This document shows positions 6,522 through 16,800 of a DNA stretch of 27,855 nt, in pieces. Every line of letters begins with the position of its first letter. Position 1 is the first letter of the stretch. The stretch comes from JBAWYM01 sp037143575 (GTDB taxonomy: Bacteria; Patescibacteriota; Gracilibacteria; Peribacterales; Peribacteraceae). Location: contig JBAWYM010000021.1 of assembly GCA_037143575.1 (NCBI GenBank), positions 1-27,855 on the forward strand, read 5' to 3'. The notes under the pieces were generated by a model. It saw only the letters and a program-made list of their open reading frames with translations, did not search any database and was not told where the DNA came from. A program made the position numbers and the translations under genes.

Positions 6522-7916
6522 CTACCACAACGCATCGATGAGCTCATACGTCTGTCCCTTCTCTGCGAACTTGAGGCTGCGTCGCTCATACTCGGTGATG
6601 AGCTTCTGGGGTACGTCGAGTGCCTGGAGAAGCGGAGAGATCCCCGTCTTCCACTGGAAGGTCGCCTTGCCCGCGTCCACCACGAACGGGATCGATCCGA
6701 CGATTTGGAGATTGTCGAGAGGACCCTTCAGGATGCGTTGCTGTCCCTGGGGGACACCGTTCATGAAGTGCTGATCACGCCAGAGGGCGAACAGGAAGGT
6801 GCGCATATCTTCGTTCCTGATGCTTTGGAAATCTGTCTCCGAGAGCGTGTCCTTGAAGTACAATTGTGCGGCATTGGGGTCGATGAAGAATTGGGAGCGA
6901 AGGTCTTGTGCACGGGCTCCCTGGCCGATCACCGGTTCCAGGCGGGAGGAATCCACGCCATCGGTGTGCTTCGTGGTATAGAACGCGAGCGAGCCGAAGG
7001 GAACGTTCATGGTCCCCGTGTCATAGAAGCTCTGGAGGAGGACGATGTCGCCGGTCATGGAGACGAATGCGCGGTCGGTGAAGGTATCGCTGAGTACGGA
7101 TGCGCGGTTCTCGGGGATGCGATAGATCACGGTTCCCGTGCGGTCACCATCCAGGACGCTGAAGAGGAGGGTGTCTTCGTCCAGGAAGGTCGGCGAGAAG
7201 TGTCGCTGCTGAGGGCTGAATGCGGGTACCGCGATCGTCACCGTCGTGTGAGTGAAGAGGTTGACGATAGTGATGTGCGGGGAGAGAGCGGAATCCAGGA
7301 TCACGGCGGAGGTTTCGAAGGGGGAGATCCGGAGGATGCGCTGCTGCAGGGGAAGCGGATCGTTCGGTGCCGGTGGTCGTGCATGCGTGATGGACACTCC
7401 GAGGGGGACGGTGGTCGTGAGGTCACAGGGAACATGGCGGATGCGCAGGACCAGTTCGCCCTTCTGGACGTTCGTCGAGAGTTCGTAGTGATCACTGCGG
7501 GTGATGCTCGTCAGGAGTGCATCCTTGCTGGAGGGGATGACAAAATTCGCGGTACTCGATGTCCGCAGAACGCTCGTCCCTTCCGCAGTCCGCAGGGTGA
7601 ACTGATCATCGCCGACGAGCTGCGGGGATTCGCTCTCTCTCCATGATTTCTGTGAGACCGTTCTGCGCGAAATGTAGCGCTTGGAAGGCGCGACGAGGTA
7701 GGTATCGGCAGTGTCGGTGCTTCCCAGAAGGAGAGAGGTGAGCACGGTGGTGTGTGATGGTGTGCGCTCCACGGCGGTGCGGGGGTCGCTCTGCAGGGCA
7801 AATAGCGCCAGAGCGTAGACCATGGATACGACGAGCGCGATTTCCAGGAGAGTGGAAGGGCTGCGAAGCGTCCTCAGGATCTGGCGAAAAGCCGATGCGG
7901 GAGAGAAGGTGATCAC
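6522..7916 (-). CDS. Membrane-anchored extracytoplasmic protein, unknown
   Basis: I do not recognise this 464-residue protein. One hydrophobic helix at about residues 24-43 (IALVVSMVYALALFAL) follows a basic start, so about 420 residues should face outward. That part has alternating beta-type segments and turn-rich repeats, such as FVSMTGDIVLLQSF and SQFFIDPNAAQLYF, that loosely suggest a beta-propeller or beta-sandwich. There are no clear catalytic motifs. The start overlaps the end of the preceding gene by four bases (ATGA), so translation is probably coupled. As the last gene of the three-gene unit it may support the polysaccharide machinery encoded upstream. The REP-like hairpin follows immediately. 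Confidence 0.7.
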   Translation of the reverse strand: MITFSPASAFRQILRTLRSPSTLLEIALVVSMVYALALFALQSDPRTAVERTPSHTTVLTSLLLGSTDTADTYLVAPSKRYISRRTVSQKSWRESESPQLVGDDQFTLRTAEGTSVLRTSSTANFVIPSSKDALLTSITRSDHYELSTNVQKGELVLRIRHVPCDLTTTVPLGVSITHARPPAPNDPLPLQQRILRISPFETSAVILDSALSPHITIVNLFTHTTVTIAVPAFSPQQRHFSPTFLDEDTLLFSVLDGDRTGTVIYRIPENRASVLSDTFTDRAFVSMTGDIVLLQSFYDTGTMNVPFGSLAFYTTKHTDGVDSSRLEPVIGQGARAQDLRSQFFIDPNAAQLYFKDTLSETDFQSIRNEDMRTFLFALWRDQHFMNGVPQGQQRILKGPLDNLQIVGSIPFVVDAGKATFQWKTGISPLLQALDVPQKLITEYERRSLKFAEKGQTYELIDALW

Positions 7917-10900
7917 TGCGGGTGCGGGATGGTCGTCTGGAAGTTCGTGATGCGGACGTTGTCCGGTGGCGTGCGGACGGTCGCGCGGTTGCGCGTCCCG
8001 AGGATCAGCACTCCCTCGATGGCCAGAGGATTTCCGTCCAGTTTCTCGATGGTCAACCAGTGATCGCCGCGAGTGGCTTTCGCCGTTCCGAGGTGGATGT
8101 AATCGAAGTGATCGCTGATGGCCGCGATGCTCTTGGGAATGAGCGGCGAGAGCTCGGCGATGGATGTGTTTGCGATGGACACGGTTTTCTGCGGACCGAA
8201 GACCACACTCTCGGGAGTGGCGTAGCTCGTGGAGGTCTCGGCCTGGGCGATGGTGCGCGACTGTGGTGCACTCGTGCCCAGCTGCCAGGTGAGTGCATGA
8301 CGGGTGGCGGCAGCGCGCAGATAGACATCGACGGTGTCCTCTTCTGCGATGGTCACCGGGAAGCGAATGGTCGTCGGTTTGGGGAGAGCGACGAAGGTGG
8401 AGGTGAGGGTGTCGTAGGGCCCCGGCATCACGATATTCGTCGTGTTGTAGCGGCTGGGGGTGAAGAGGTTGAGCATCGGGAAGATCGTGCCGAAGAAGGA
8501 TGTCGAGGGAATGTGATCGGGGTTGAATGCGAAGCTCGTCTGATCGGGCCGTACGAAATTCTGAGGATGTGTCCGGGCGTAGAGATCGAGGAGAGATTTG
8601 TCGATATCCTCTGCGATGAGCTCGGTCTGCACGGTGGGATCGATGGGCTCCCCGGGGGCGAGGAAGTGACGGGTCTTGGTGAGGGACAAGTCCGTTTCCT
8701 GCAGGCAGATGTAGGAGGACCAGGAGAGATTGAGAATGCTTTGTTTCGCATTGCTATCCTGCGGATCGATGAATTCGTAGAGGGTATAGCGGTCGTTCTC
8801 GGTGAGGAGCTTGAAGAATGTCGGCATGTTCTTCGGCTGGTGCTCGATGGTTCGCTCGATCGGGCCGAAATACGCAGGGTCTCCGCTGCGGCCGGGCATG
8901 AGCTCCTTGTTCACGATGAGGTAGCGGATCTGGAGATTGCGGAAGGCATTGACCCACCAGTGCTCACCACGTTGCATGGCTGCCATCATGAGGAAGAATT
9001 CCTTCTTGTTGCCCATATCGCCGGTGAGGCCGTAGTAGTAGCTCGGCTGATCGAGGAAGTAGAGGAAGAACTTATCGATGAATTTGTGGTCGATGCCGTT
9101 GCTATCCTCGACGAAGCGTGGTGTTTCGCTTGGGGGGAGAACCACAGTGCGCCCAGGTCCGTTTTCAAGAAGTTTTTGTTTGATCATTCGTAATGGAGCC
9201 ACCGGATAGGGAGCGAGGAGGCCGCCGAAATCGCCGGAGAGGAGGCTCGCTCGCGACTCCCAGGGAGACAGGACAGGAATGAAGAAGAGCACGATGAAGA
9301 GCAGAGTGAAGATCGATTGTGTGAACGAACGGCGAAAGAGCGTCGGCCAGCGATCAGCGACTATGCAGATGCGCAGTTCCGTCATTGCGATTCCCAGAGG
9401 CAGGAGAATGGTCAGGACCGCAAACCCGATGAATTGGAAGCGGTCCGGGGAGCGCAATACATTGATCACTGCTGCCAGAGCATTGCCGAAGAGATCCGCG
9501 AAGCGACCGGGGGAAGCGTAGAGGACGTTGTAGAGTGCCGCGAGGACGACGTGGAATGTCGGAACGTTCCCGGATGCCGGATAGCCGAGACTGCTCCAGG
9601 GGGAGAAGAGCAGCAGGGAGAAGAGCAGGAAGAGCAGGACGCGTATGCGGCGTTCCACCGTCATCATTCCCTTGATCGCCAGTACGGGAAGGAGGGCGAG
9701 TAACATGTAGAAGATTTTTCCCAGATGCGGAGTGACACCGATGTAGCCGCCGCGCACGAAGTTGTCCGTGGCTGAGCTCATGTCGAGCGAGAGCTGATGG
9801 AGGAGCGGCAGGGAAGCAGCCTTGATGGAGAGATAGGTATCCGGAACGGTATCGGCGAGGTTCGTGATGCCACGGAGCACGAAGAATTTCACGAAGAGAG
9901 CGTAGGGAATGAGCGTCAGGAAGATTAAAAATACTGCGGCGATGCAGAGGCGGGGGAAGAGGGAGAGTGACACAGGGGCCATTGCGTCATGGTCCATTTT
10001 CGTGGCGGGCCGCAGGAAGCGCAGGAGGATCACACTCCCGATACAGAACAATCCCGTGACGATGCCGTAGAGCAGCAGGAAGTGCACCGCAGGATTGAGG
10101 AGGGTGAGGATACTGGCAGCAGCCAGCCATCGCACGGGGCGGCGGCTGAGGAAAAGACCATGGAGGAGGAGGACGATGGCAATGGCGAAGAGGTGGAAGC
10201 CCAGGAGCAGGGTGTAGAAGTGCGTGATCTTCGCCTGGAGGATGATGAGGTGGAGGAGGAGGACTCCCAGAGCTGCACCGCGGATGAGAACGGGGGGAGC
10301 GGTTGCAGGAGAGAGCCGGCAGAGGAAGAGGCTGATGACGACGAAGAGCAGGAATGCCCCGAGGAGTGGAGCGAGCACGATCGCGAAGGGGAGCACCTGA
10401 TAGTGCCGCATCCAGGTCGTGAGGAACGAGTAGCGGACACGGAATTCCACGCCGTGCGTGAGCTCGCTGAATCCTCCGAAGACCTGGTCGATCAGCTGTG
10501 ACTGCGTGTCGAAGAACGGGACCAGCTCACTGGTCGAGAGAATGGTTCTTCCGGTGAGGAGGTCCGGGAGCGAGGAGAGCACACCCCGAAAGAGGAAGAG
10601 ATGCACCGCGAGGTAGCCGAGAAAGGCGATGACGTAGAGTCGGCGATGGGTCCGGAAATGCGTACGAATGGATTCCGGCTTCTTTCCCTCCGGAAGTGCA
10701 AATGTCGGTGCCGGTGGGAGGGCTAACGTTACAGGTTCCGCTGGCAGGAGAAGGACCGGAGGTTCAGCGGCGAGCTCCAAAACAGTTTGAGCCGAGGGCA
10801 GGGAAAGTTCTGCCGCAGGTTGTTCAGCGGAGAGTAATTCCGCCGCAGCAGACGGACATGTGAGGAGCTCTGCAGGCTGAGGAGCATCCAGCATTGCTTC

Positions 10901-10933
10901 TCCGGTGCCGATGGGGAGATCAGCGGATTCCAT
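7913..10933 (-). CDS. Large polytopic membrane protein, possible GT-C/YfhO-like glycosyltransferase
   Basis: From ATG 10933 this is a 1006-residue protein. Residues 1-95 are a cytoplasmic Ala/Pro/Glu-rich tail with repeated AELL and PAEP words. The first helix lies at about 100-118, followed by more than ten hydrophobic helices to about residue 600, then a roughly 400-residue outside domain with beta-rich character at the end. SPDRFQFIGF between helices resembles the R-x-x-RF segment of YfhO-like GT-C proteins, which move sugars from lipid-phosphate carriers outside the membrane. The acidic FFDTQ loop after helix 1 would suit a catalytic Asp, but this is weak. The frame is open 88 codons further upstream over the previous gene, but that part reads as non-protein. 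The start overlaps the previous gene by 14 bases, and the end overlaps the next by four. The family call is tentative. Confidence 0.65.
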   Translation of the reverse strand: MESADLPIGTGEAMLDAPQPAELLTCPSAAAELLSAEQPAAELSLPSAQTVLELAAEPPVLLLPAEPVTLALPPAPTFALPEGKKPESIRTHFRTHRRLYVIAFLGYLAVHLFLFRGVLSSLPDLLTGRTILSTSELVPFFDTQSQLIDQVFGGFSELTHGVEFRVRYSFLTTWMRHYQVLPFAIVLAPLLGAFLLFVVISLFLCRLSPATAPPVLIRGAALGVLLLHLIILQAKITHFYTLLLGFHLFAIAIVLLLHGLFLSRRPVRWLAAASILTLLNPAVHFLLLYGIVTGLFCIGSVILLRFLRPATKMDHDAMAPVSLSLFPRLCIAAVFLIFLTLIPYALFVKFFVLRGITNLADTVPDTYLSIKAASLPLLHQLSLDMSSATDNFVRGGYIGVTPHLGKIFYMLLALLPVLAIKGMMTVERRIRVLLFLLFSLLLFSPWSSLGYPASGNVPTFHVVLAALYNVLYASPGRFADLFGNALAAVINVLRSPDRFQFIGFAVLTILLPLGIAMTELRICIVADRWPTLFRRSFTQSIFTLLFIVLFFIPVLSPWESRASLLSGDFGGLLAPYPVAPLRMIKQKLLENGPGRTVVLPPSETPRFVEDSNGIDHKFIDKFFLYFLDQPSYYYGLTGDMGNKKEFFLMMAAMQRGEHWWVNAFRNLQIRYLIVNKELMPGRSGDPAYFGPIERTIEHQPKNMPTFFKLLTENDRYTLYEFIDPQDSNAKQSILNLSWSSYICLQETDLSLTKTRHFLAPGEPIDPTVQTELIAEDIDKSLLDLYARTHPQNFVRPDQTSFAFNPDHIPSTSFFGTIFPMLNLFTPSRYNTTNIVMPGPYDTLTSTFVALPKPTTIRFPVTIAEEDTVDVYLRAAATRHALTWQLGTSAPQSRTIAQAETSTSYATPESVVFGPQKTVSIANTSIAELSPLIPKSIAAISDHFDYIHLGTAKATRGDHWLTIEKLDGNPLAIEGVLILGTRNRATVRTPPDNVRITNFQTTIPHPQ

Positions 10934-13406
10934 TTTGTGAGTGATGGGAATGGTGCTGGAGCAGAGCAGCAGGGGACGACATCGTTGGATGGATGATCGA
11001 TGCTTCGTCTTTTTCGGTGAGGGCTGTTGCCATCGAGAGGTGTTCGCCCCGTGCGATGGCTGTGAGGATGCGTGCATTGATCGCAGATCGCGCATGGAGT
11101 TTGAGGGCCTGGGCACGAAGGTGTGTGCGGATGTCCGCTGCGTGCTCCTCCAGATTTCGCTGCAGCGCGAGGAGTTTTTCCGGTGTGAACGACGCATCGA
11201 GCGCGATGCCGAACTCTTCGTAGTCGATTTCCCGCAGGAAATTGCGCACCTTCACGTCGTAGACGAGGGCAATGAACGGCACGGCGTAGAGGGTCGCGAG
11301 GATGAGGGAATGCAGGCGCATGCCCCAGAGGACGTCGAGAGAGGGAAGAATTTCCAGGATGTTGTCTGCCGAGACTTCATCGACCATGCGGCAACGATGT
11401 TTTTGGGAAATTCCGGAGAAGATGTCGCTGCTCATGTGCAGATCGTTTTGCTGTGCGGAACTTTTCTGAAAGGGAAGGAGAGATACGGTGTGATCCGGAT
11501 ATTCCCCCAGAAATTCGTCAGCAGCATGTCCGATGGTACGCACCACTGCGTGATACTGCTGTGGATGATCGATGGCGATGGCTGGAGCTATGCCGAGGTG
11601 CAGCATTTTTCGTTGAACTATTGGCTGTGAAGGTTCCGAGAGGAACGCCAGATCTGTGGAGAGGATGGAACGACCTTGTGGAGCGAGAGAAGATCCGAGC
11701 AGTGCACTCTCGCGGTCCCGGAAGGTGACGAGTGTCGCATGCTTGATGGTCCAGGCCGTCAGGAGACGTGCGAGGGGTGCGTCGATATTTCCAATGCCCA
11801 CACCCAGGAACACCACGTCTTTCCTCAGGAGCCTTGCGAGCAGAGTGACCGCGGCGCATTGCAGGAGCAGGGCGGCGGGAAAGCGATCGCGGTACTTGGT
11901 GAGGAGCTTGAATTGGTCGCCTCCTCCGATGACGATGGTTCTTGCGCGCATTATCGTGAGGATTTGTCGAAGGAAACCTCGGTGGCTCCCGATGGTTTGC
12001 ACGTCATGCTCTTGTTCTGTGCGGACAGGATCCGTGGATGCGACGACGCAAGAATCGCGGGGCAGCAGTCGCAGGCATTCCGATAGCAGGAGATCATCTC
12101 CGAGATTGCACTGTCCGTAGGCACCGAGGAGGAGGATGCGCGGACGAGTGCGGGCTCTGCGGATGGCGGTGTCGTAGAGCAGGGTCGTTTCTTCACCGAC
12201 GCGTTTCCATGTGCGTTCATGGCGGAGATGGGCTGTTGCGAGGGTGAGCTGCGATCTCTCCTGTGCAGTGGATCGAGAAAATGCTGCGAGTTTTTCACAG
12301 AGCGACACCGTCGTGAGGGAAAAGAGGAGCTCGGGAAAGGCGACAATGGGGCGCAGCTTCTCCGATGCCAGGAAGGGCTTGCCAGCGCCGATGGCATACG
12401 AGAGTGGGCCGCTCTGTCCGAAGCAGGTTCTGTACGGGAGGACGAGGCAGTCGATGGCGGCAAAGAACGCCCCGACGTCACCATCGGCGACCCCTCCGAT
12501 CCAATGAACATTCCGGATGCCTCTCGCCCGATGTTCTGTTTTCCGGAAGAATCGTCGATAGCGAGAGTTTCCCTGATGGCTCGGAGATGCAGATCCGTTG
12601 ATGAGGAGGTGATCATGGGGATGGGTCTGCCGATGTTCCTCGAACGCGGAGAGCAGGAGATCGATGCCTTTGTATCCGCTCACATAGCCGAAGAATCCGA
12701 AGATCGTGTCGGCATGCGCAGGGATGCCGAATTGCGCATGCAGGGCTGCAGGATTCTTCGTCGAGAAGAGCGTGGGATCGGCGACCCCGTGCGGGATGAC
12801 ACGGATCTTTTCGGGCGGGATCCCATAGGATGCTGCGAGGATCGTTCGGAACCCCTCTTCGTGGACCACCAGAGTTCCCGCGAGGATCCCCATCAGTCTG
12901 TAGAATACGCGGTATCCGAAACGGATGAACATCGGAGGGAGTGCAGAATGATTCATCCTGGCGAAGGCCCTGTCGATCTGCTCCGGTCGCACGATGTGGT
13001 GGAGGGTCGTGATGGGAATCGTGAAGAAGCGCAGCAGCCCGACGAAGAGCGGGAAGAGCACGAGCGTTTCCCCGTTTCCGTAGAGGAATGTTTCGTGCTG
13101 GATATGCACAACCGCGAATTTTCCATGGAGGATGGATCGAAACAGAGAAGGGAGACTCAGGAGTCCGGTTCGAAAACATCGTCGAATTTCGATGGTTATG
13201 GGATGTATGGGATCGGAGTGCGTGGTATGGGAAATGACTGCATGTCGTTCATGTTTCCGGACATTGGTCAGAACAGTGACGGAAGCATTCTTCGTGAAAT
13301 GCTCCGGAAAATGGGAGAGGAGATGATGGGCATACGCGCCCAGCGCATGGGCCTCGGATGCTGTCCGGTCTTTCTCGTAATACGGTGCGACGAGGGCAAA
13401 GCGCAT
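10920..13406 (-). CDS. Fused GT4 glycosyltransferase and CsaB-like pyruvyltransferase
   Basis: This 828-residue protein carries two enzyme modules. Residues 1-415 look like a GT-B, family 4 glycosyltransferase: a Rossmann start (RFALVAPYY), IRVIPHGVAD at 201-210, GFFGYVSGYKGIDLLL at 237-252 where the donor phosphate binds, and GQSGPLSYAIGAGKPFLASE at 330-349. Residues 421-790 match the polysaccharide pyruvyltransferase (CsaB) family: ILLLGAYGQCNLGDDLLL, VIGGGDQF, FLGVGIGN, TFRDRES, and WGMRLHSLILATLYAVPFIA near 715-735. CsaB proteins transfer pyruvate from phosphoenolpyruvate to cell-wall polysaccharide, creating the ligand for S-layer homology domains. Joining both in one chain suggests that sugar addition and pyruvylation are coupled on one polymer. 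It is the first gene of the envelope unit. The ATG at 13406 follows a good promoter. Confidence 0.85.
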   Translation of the reverse strand: MRFALVAPYYEKDRTASEAHALGAYAHHLLSHFPEHFTKNASVTVLTNVRKHERHAVISHTTHSDPIHPITIEIRRCFRTGLLSLPSLFRSILHGKFAVVHIQHETFLYGNGETLVLFPLFVGLLRFFTIPITTLHHIVRPEQIDRAFARMNHSALPPMFIRFGYRVFYRLMGILAGTLVVHEEGFRTILAASYGIPPEKIRVIPHGVADPTLFSTKNPAALHAQFGIPAHADTIFGFFGYVSGYKGIDLLLSAFEEHRQTHPHDHLLINGSASPSHQGNSRYRRFFRKTEHRARGIRNVHWIGGVADGDVGAFFAAIDCLVLPYRTCFGQSGPLSYAIGAGKPFLASEKLRPIVAFPELLFSLTTVSLCEKLAAFSRSTAQERSQLTLATAHLRHERTWKRVGEETTLLYDTAIRRARTRPRILLLGAYGQCNLGDDLLLSECLRLLPRDSCVVASTDPVRTEQEHDVQTIGSHRGFLRQILTIMRARTIVIGGGDQFKLLTKYRDRFPAALLLQCAAVTLLARLLRKDVVFLGVGIGNIDAPLARLLTAWTIKHATLVTFRDRESALLGSSLAPQGRSILSTDLAFLSEPSQPIVQRKMLHLGIAPAIAIDHPQQYHAVVRTIGHAADEFLGEYPDHTVSLLPFQKSSAQQNDLHMSSDIFSGISQKHRCRMVDEVSADNILEILPSLDVLWGMRLHSLILATLYAVPFIALVYDVKVRNFLREIDYEEFGIALDASFTPEKLLALQRNLEEHAADIRTHLRAQALKLHARSAINARILTAIARGEHLSMATALTEKDEASIIHPTMSSPAALLQHHSHHSQNGIR

Positions 13407-13438
13407 CGGGGAGAGATGTGAGTGTGAGAAATCCTCTT

Positions 13439-13467
13439 ATTTTACCTTATACAAGCCTTTTTCGCAA
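13439..13467 (-). promoter_or_regulatory. Promoter of the envelope gene unit
   Basis: On the minus strand TTGCGA (13467-13462) and TAAAAT (13444-13439) are separated by 17 bp. The start point would be about 25 nt upstream of the ATG at 13406. The spacing is ideal and the region is AT-rich compared with its surroundings. Confidence 0.65.
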
Positions 13468-13524
13468 TCATTTACAGAGCGGTATTGTCTGTTTGTACAA
13501 AAGAAAAAAACCAACAAAACAGTT

Positions 13525-13564
13525 CCCCTCGCCTACCGCAGCAGGAGAGGGGCTAGGGGTGAGG
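13525..13564. repeat. C/G-rich repeat, first arm
   Basis: This stretch starts CCCCTCGCCTACC and ends GGGGTGAGG. It can fold on itself, and it is similar in inverted orientation to 13688-13748, which reads on the minus strand CCTCTCCTCCCGCAGG and later GGGTAGGGTGAGGGG. It lies in the roughly 415-bp gene-free stretch from 13407 to 13820. The remaining bases there hold only the promoter at 13439-13467 and no gene I can support. Confidence 0.55.
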
Positions 13565-13687
13565 TAGTAGGAGGCGATTACGGATCTGCAGCAACCATCA
13601 GAATGTAGATATTTTCACAAGAGTCATTCTTTCCAGTTGAAGGGTGTCATATGAAATTCAAATAGTTATAGAAGCTTCGCCGTTGCA

Positions 13688-13748
13688 CCCCTCACCCTAC
13701 CCCTTCGGCAAGCTCAGGGCAGGCTCTCTCCCCCTGCGGGAGGAGAGG
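13688..13748. repeat. C/G-rich repeat, second arm with REP core
   Basis: This is an inverted relative of 13525-13564, but with an inserted centre, CCTTCGGCAAGCTCAGGGC, that carries the GCTCAGG core of the hairpins at 5918 and 6477. The repeat therefore looks modular. No transposase gene is nearby. Confidence 0.55.
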
Positions 13749-13820
13749 ACACAAGGAAAAGCTCCGGTTTACTCTGATTGAAGGAATGGCCGAATGTTCA
13801 TGATGTTGTAAGATTTCTTA

Positions 13821-16800
13821 TCATGACCCTGATTGACCAATCTTAACGGAAATCGCCCGATACAAATCCCCTTTGGTGATTTCTCGATCGAGTATTGCGA
13901 ATGATGGTGGAAGGGTACTGAGGCGCTTGAGGAGGTTCACACGAGTCGTACGCTGCGCTGCAGATTCATCCTGTTCTCGCTGAGCAACGGATCCTGTGAG
14001 CCATAGCACCACTTGGCGGAAGGTGATTTTCTCTCCCTGCGATGCCGAATAGCCGAAATATTTTTTCACCATCAGCAGATCATGGGCATCGAGGGATTTG
14101 TCGGGAGCAACAGAATAGCGAGAGACGATCGATTTTGCCGAACGGTAGGGGATCTGCATACTGGGGGAAAGATCACGATGCAGGAGCAGGTATTGCACTC
14201 CTTTCGCGAGGAGGGGATCACTGGCAGTGCCGGTGATCGGGAAGATGGGGAATTCCTTATGGATCAGGAATGCGCGAAAAGCCTGCACAGCGGATGGTGA
14301 GAGATGCTGTGGATCCGATTGCTGTTGCAGGCAATAGCTCAGGAGCGCGCCGACGGATTGTCCGATAGCGAGCTCATTGGAGTGGATGCGCAGTGCGCTA
14401 TTCGCGATCTGCGTCGCGCCGATATTCAGAGAGGCGGCGTACAGCGTATTTCCGTTTTTCGGCAGAAGGGCTCCCAGGCGAATCTGTGATGGTCGCGAAG
14501 TGAGGATGCGATCAGTGGAAAGAAGAGTCGTGCCGTCGAGGAGGCTCAGGTCGGTCATGGATTTGAGAAAGGGCTTCCAGTCGAGGAAGTACTCCAGTGG
14601 GTCGAAGAATGTATGGATATCCATGAGGTACTGCACCGGCAGGAGCCCGTCTTCGGGAAACACGGGTGTTGCGTGTGAGGAGCAGACATCTGCTCTTCCA
14701 GGGACCGGAGAGCATGCATCTTTTGCGCAGGCGGGATCCGTACAGGCGAGGAGTGGTATGCGCAGATCATTCTCCGTCATCGGAGATACAGACGGCAATC
14801 GTCGGCCTTCGCGGATATACAGAGCGGGAGGGAAGAGTGAGAGCGGATCGGAGAAGAGGCCGATGACCTTCTGCGCCCGTGCTGTGGTGCAGGTGAAGGC
14901 AGACGGGTCACACCCCAGCCCCCTCGCATCTCCGCGGTAATCGTTCTGCATCCAGTAGGCGTAGGAGAGGGAGAGATCTTCCGCGCGTTTCTGCAGAGCA
15001 TCCGTGTCCAGATCATCGGGCATGACGGGAGCCAGATCATTGCTGGGGTTCACGATGAGAGCGATTCCCTGGGAATCATTCGCGACCGGCAGTCTCGGGA
15101 GCAGCCGCAGGACCGAAGACTCCAAGAGATGTTCCCCCGACACGATATTGCGAAATTGAAACAGGGGGACGTGCAGAGATGTTCCCGTTCCCATGAGGGG
15201 ATGCGCATTCATCGAGAAGGACCAGGACGAGGTGAGCGGGGGAATATCCTCGTAGAAGGTGATCGTACCAGACGCGGTGAGCTTCGTTGTGGGAAGCCGT
15301 ACGGTGAGGGTGCCACCTTTCTGCGCAAAGGAGTGGCTCGTGACAGCGGAATTCCAAGCGACAGAAAGCGGCAGCGATTCTGCGCTATCAGCGCCATCCG
15401 GGGTCAGGGTGAGAGCGGAGAGCGCAGCGAATTCTCCTCCGGATACCACTGCCCTAAACAGGCCCGGGGGGAGCTCTTTTATCCGCATATCTGCTTTCGC
15501 TTCGTCTGATCTCACGGGGAATGTCCAGGTCGGCACCGACAGATTGGGGATCGCGAGCATCTCCACTGCCGGCGCTGAGGCCGTGAGCTTGGTGAGGGCA
15601 TCCAGATACACTTTTCCGGCGTATTGAAAATTCTGTTCATTCGCACTTGTGGGCATAGAGAATGCCGCGAGATCTTCTTTCAGTGTTCCTCGTTCACTCG
15701 TGAGCGATACCGTCGATTCTTTGGGTGCTCGCAGCCAGAGATCGTAGATGCCGGCGAAGTCGGGAGCGCTGAGCGTGCGTGGCTCAGAGCGACCTCTCCA
15801 AAGAAGATTGCTCTTCTGGAGGGGTGTGGTCGTCCATCGGAAGGGAATCCATGGGTCCTGCGCAGTGAGCCCCATGCGCACGCGGTAGATTGTGTCTGAT
15901 TGGAGCGGAGCGACGAAGAGTGGAAGGGGATTACGGGAAACATTGTGGAGGATTTGCATGGTTGTCTTGATCGGTGCGTTGTTGGTGACATCGAAAAGCT
16001 CGAATCCGAACCAGAGATTTTCTAGGCCATCCATCGCGAATAGATGAGTACCGCTTTCTGTGGAGGTGAAGGTCCATTCCTTCACCGGACGAGAGACGGA
16101 GGAGAAGATACTGGCAGCCTTCGCTTCTTCGACGGGGATCATCGTCTCGGGAGAATCTCCCTCGAAGGAGAGTGCGCTCGGAGAGGCTGCAGCAGAGGGC
16201 GTGAGGAGGACGGAGGATAGGAGCGACGGGAGAATGTTCTGGAAGATCATGCTGCCGTTTAGGTCTAAGGGAATCGATTCAGCGCTATACGTGGAGAGCC
16301 CTGTCATCTTCGCTTCCACTTGCGATCCATCCACAGAGAATCGCACGGTGTCCGTCGTGAGCGGGGCACGCGTGGTGATGGTGATCGTCGCTTGCACATA
16401 CTTCAGTCCGCTCCGCGCATACGAGAGGGTCTTCTCCTGAGGGTTGGAAATGATGACGGGAGGTTCATGAATATTCTTCGCCACAAGGATTACGCCTTCT
16501 ATGGCTGAAGAGGGTGTGAGGGATGTGAGAGTGATCCTTGTAGGCGAGGAACGAGTGAATGCGAAGGTTCCCATTTTCACAAAGTTCTCTGTTGCTGATG
16601 TGAGGATATCGGTATTGATGGGGGATGAACCCCAGAGTTCGGTGGAGAGAGAAGTCTGGAAGGAGTTCTTTCCTTGGTTGATGAAGAATACGTCGTAGAT
16701 ATCGTCGAAGTCCGGAGCAATGAGTATTGTTGCGGTGCATCCTGCCCGATTTGCCTCGAAGGTTTCTGCACCCCGTATAAAAGACTTTTTGGCAGAGGGG

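Noticed and set aside
7922..9193. 423-codon open frame on the plus strand
   Set aside because: It is antisense to the outer domain of the large membrane protein. Its translation is a repetitive Gly/Glu/Asp/Arg mix typical of antisense to a G/C-ending-codon gene.
10934..11197. 88-codon N-terminal extension of the large membrane protein
   Set aside because: It overlaps the coding end of the previous gene. Its translation is Ser/Arg-rich with no pattern, and ATG 10933 gives a normal 14-base overlap.
12219..13421. 400-codon open frame on the plus strand
   Set aside because: It lies entirely opposite the glycosyltransferase/pyruvyltransferase gene, which has recognisable motifs. The plus-strand translation is rich in Glu, Arg and Asp without domain structure.
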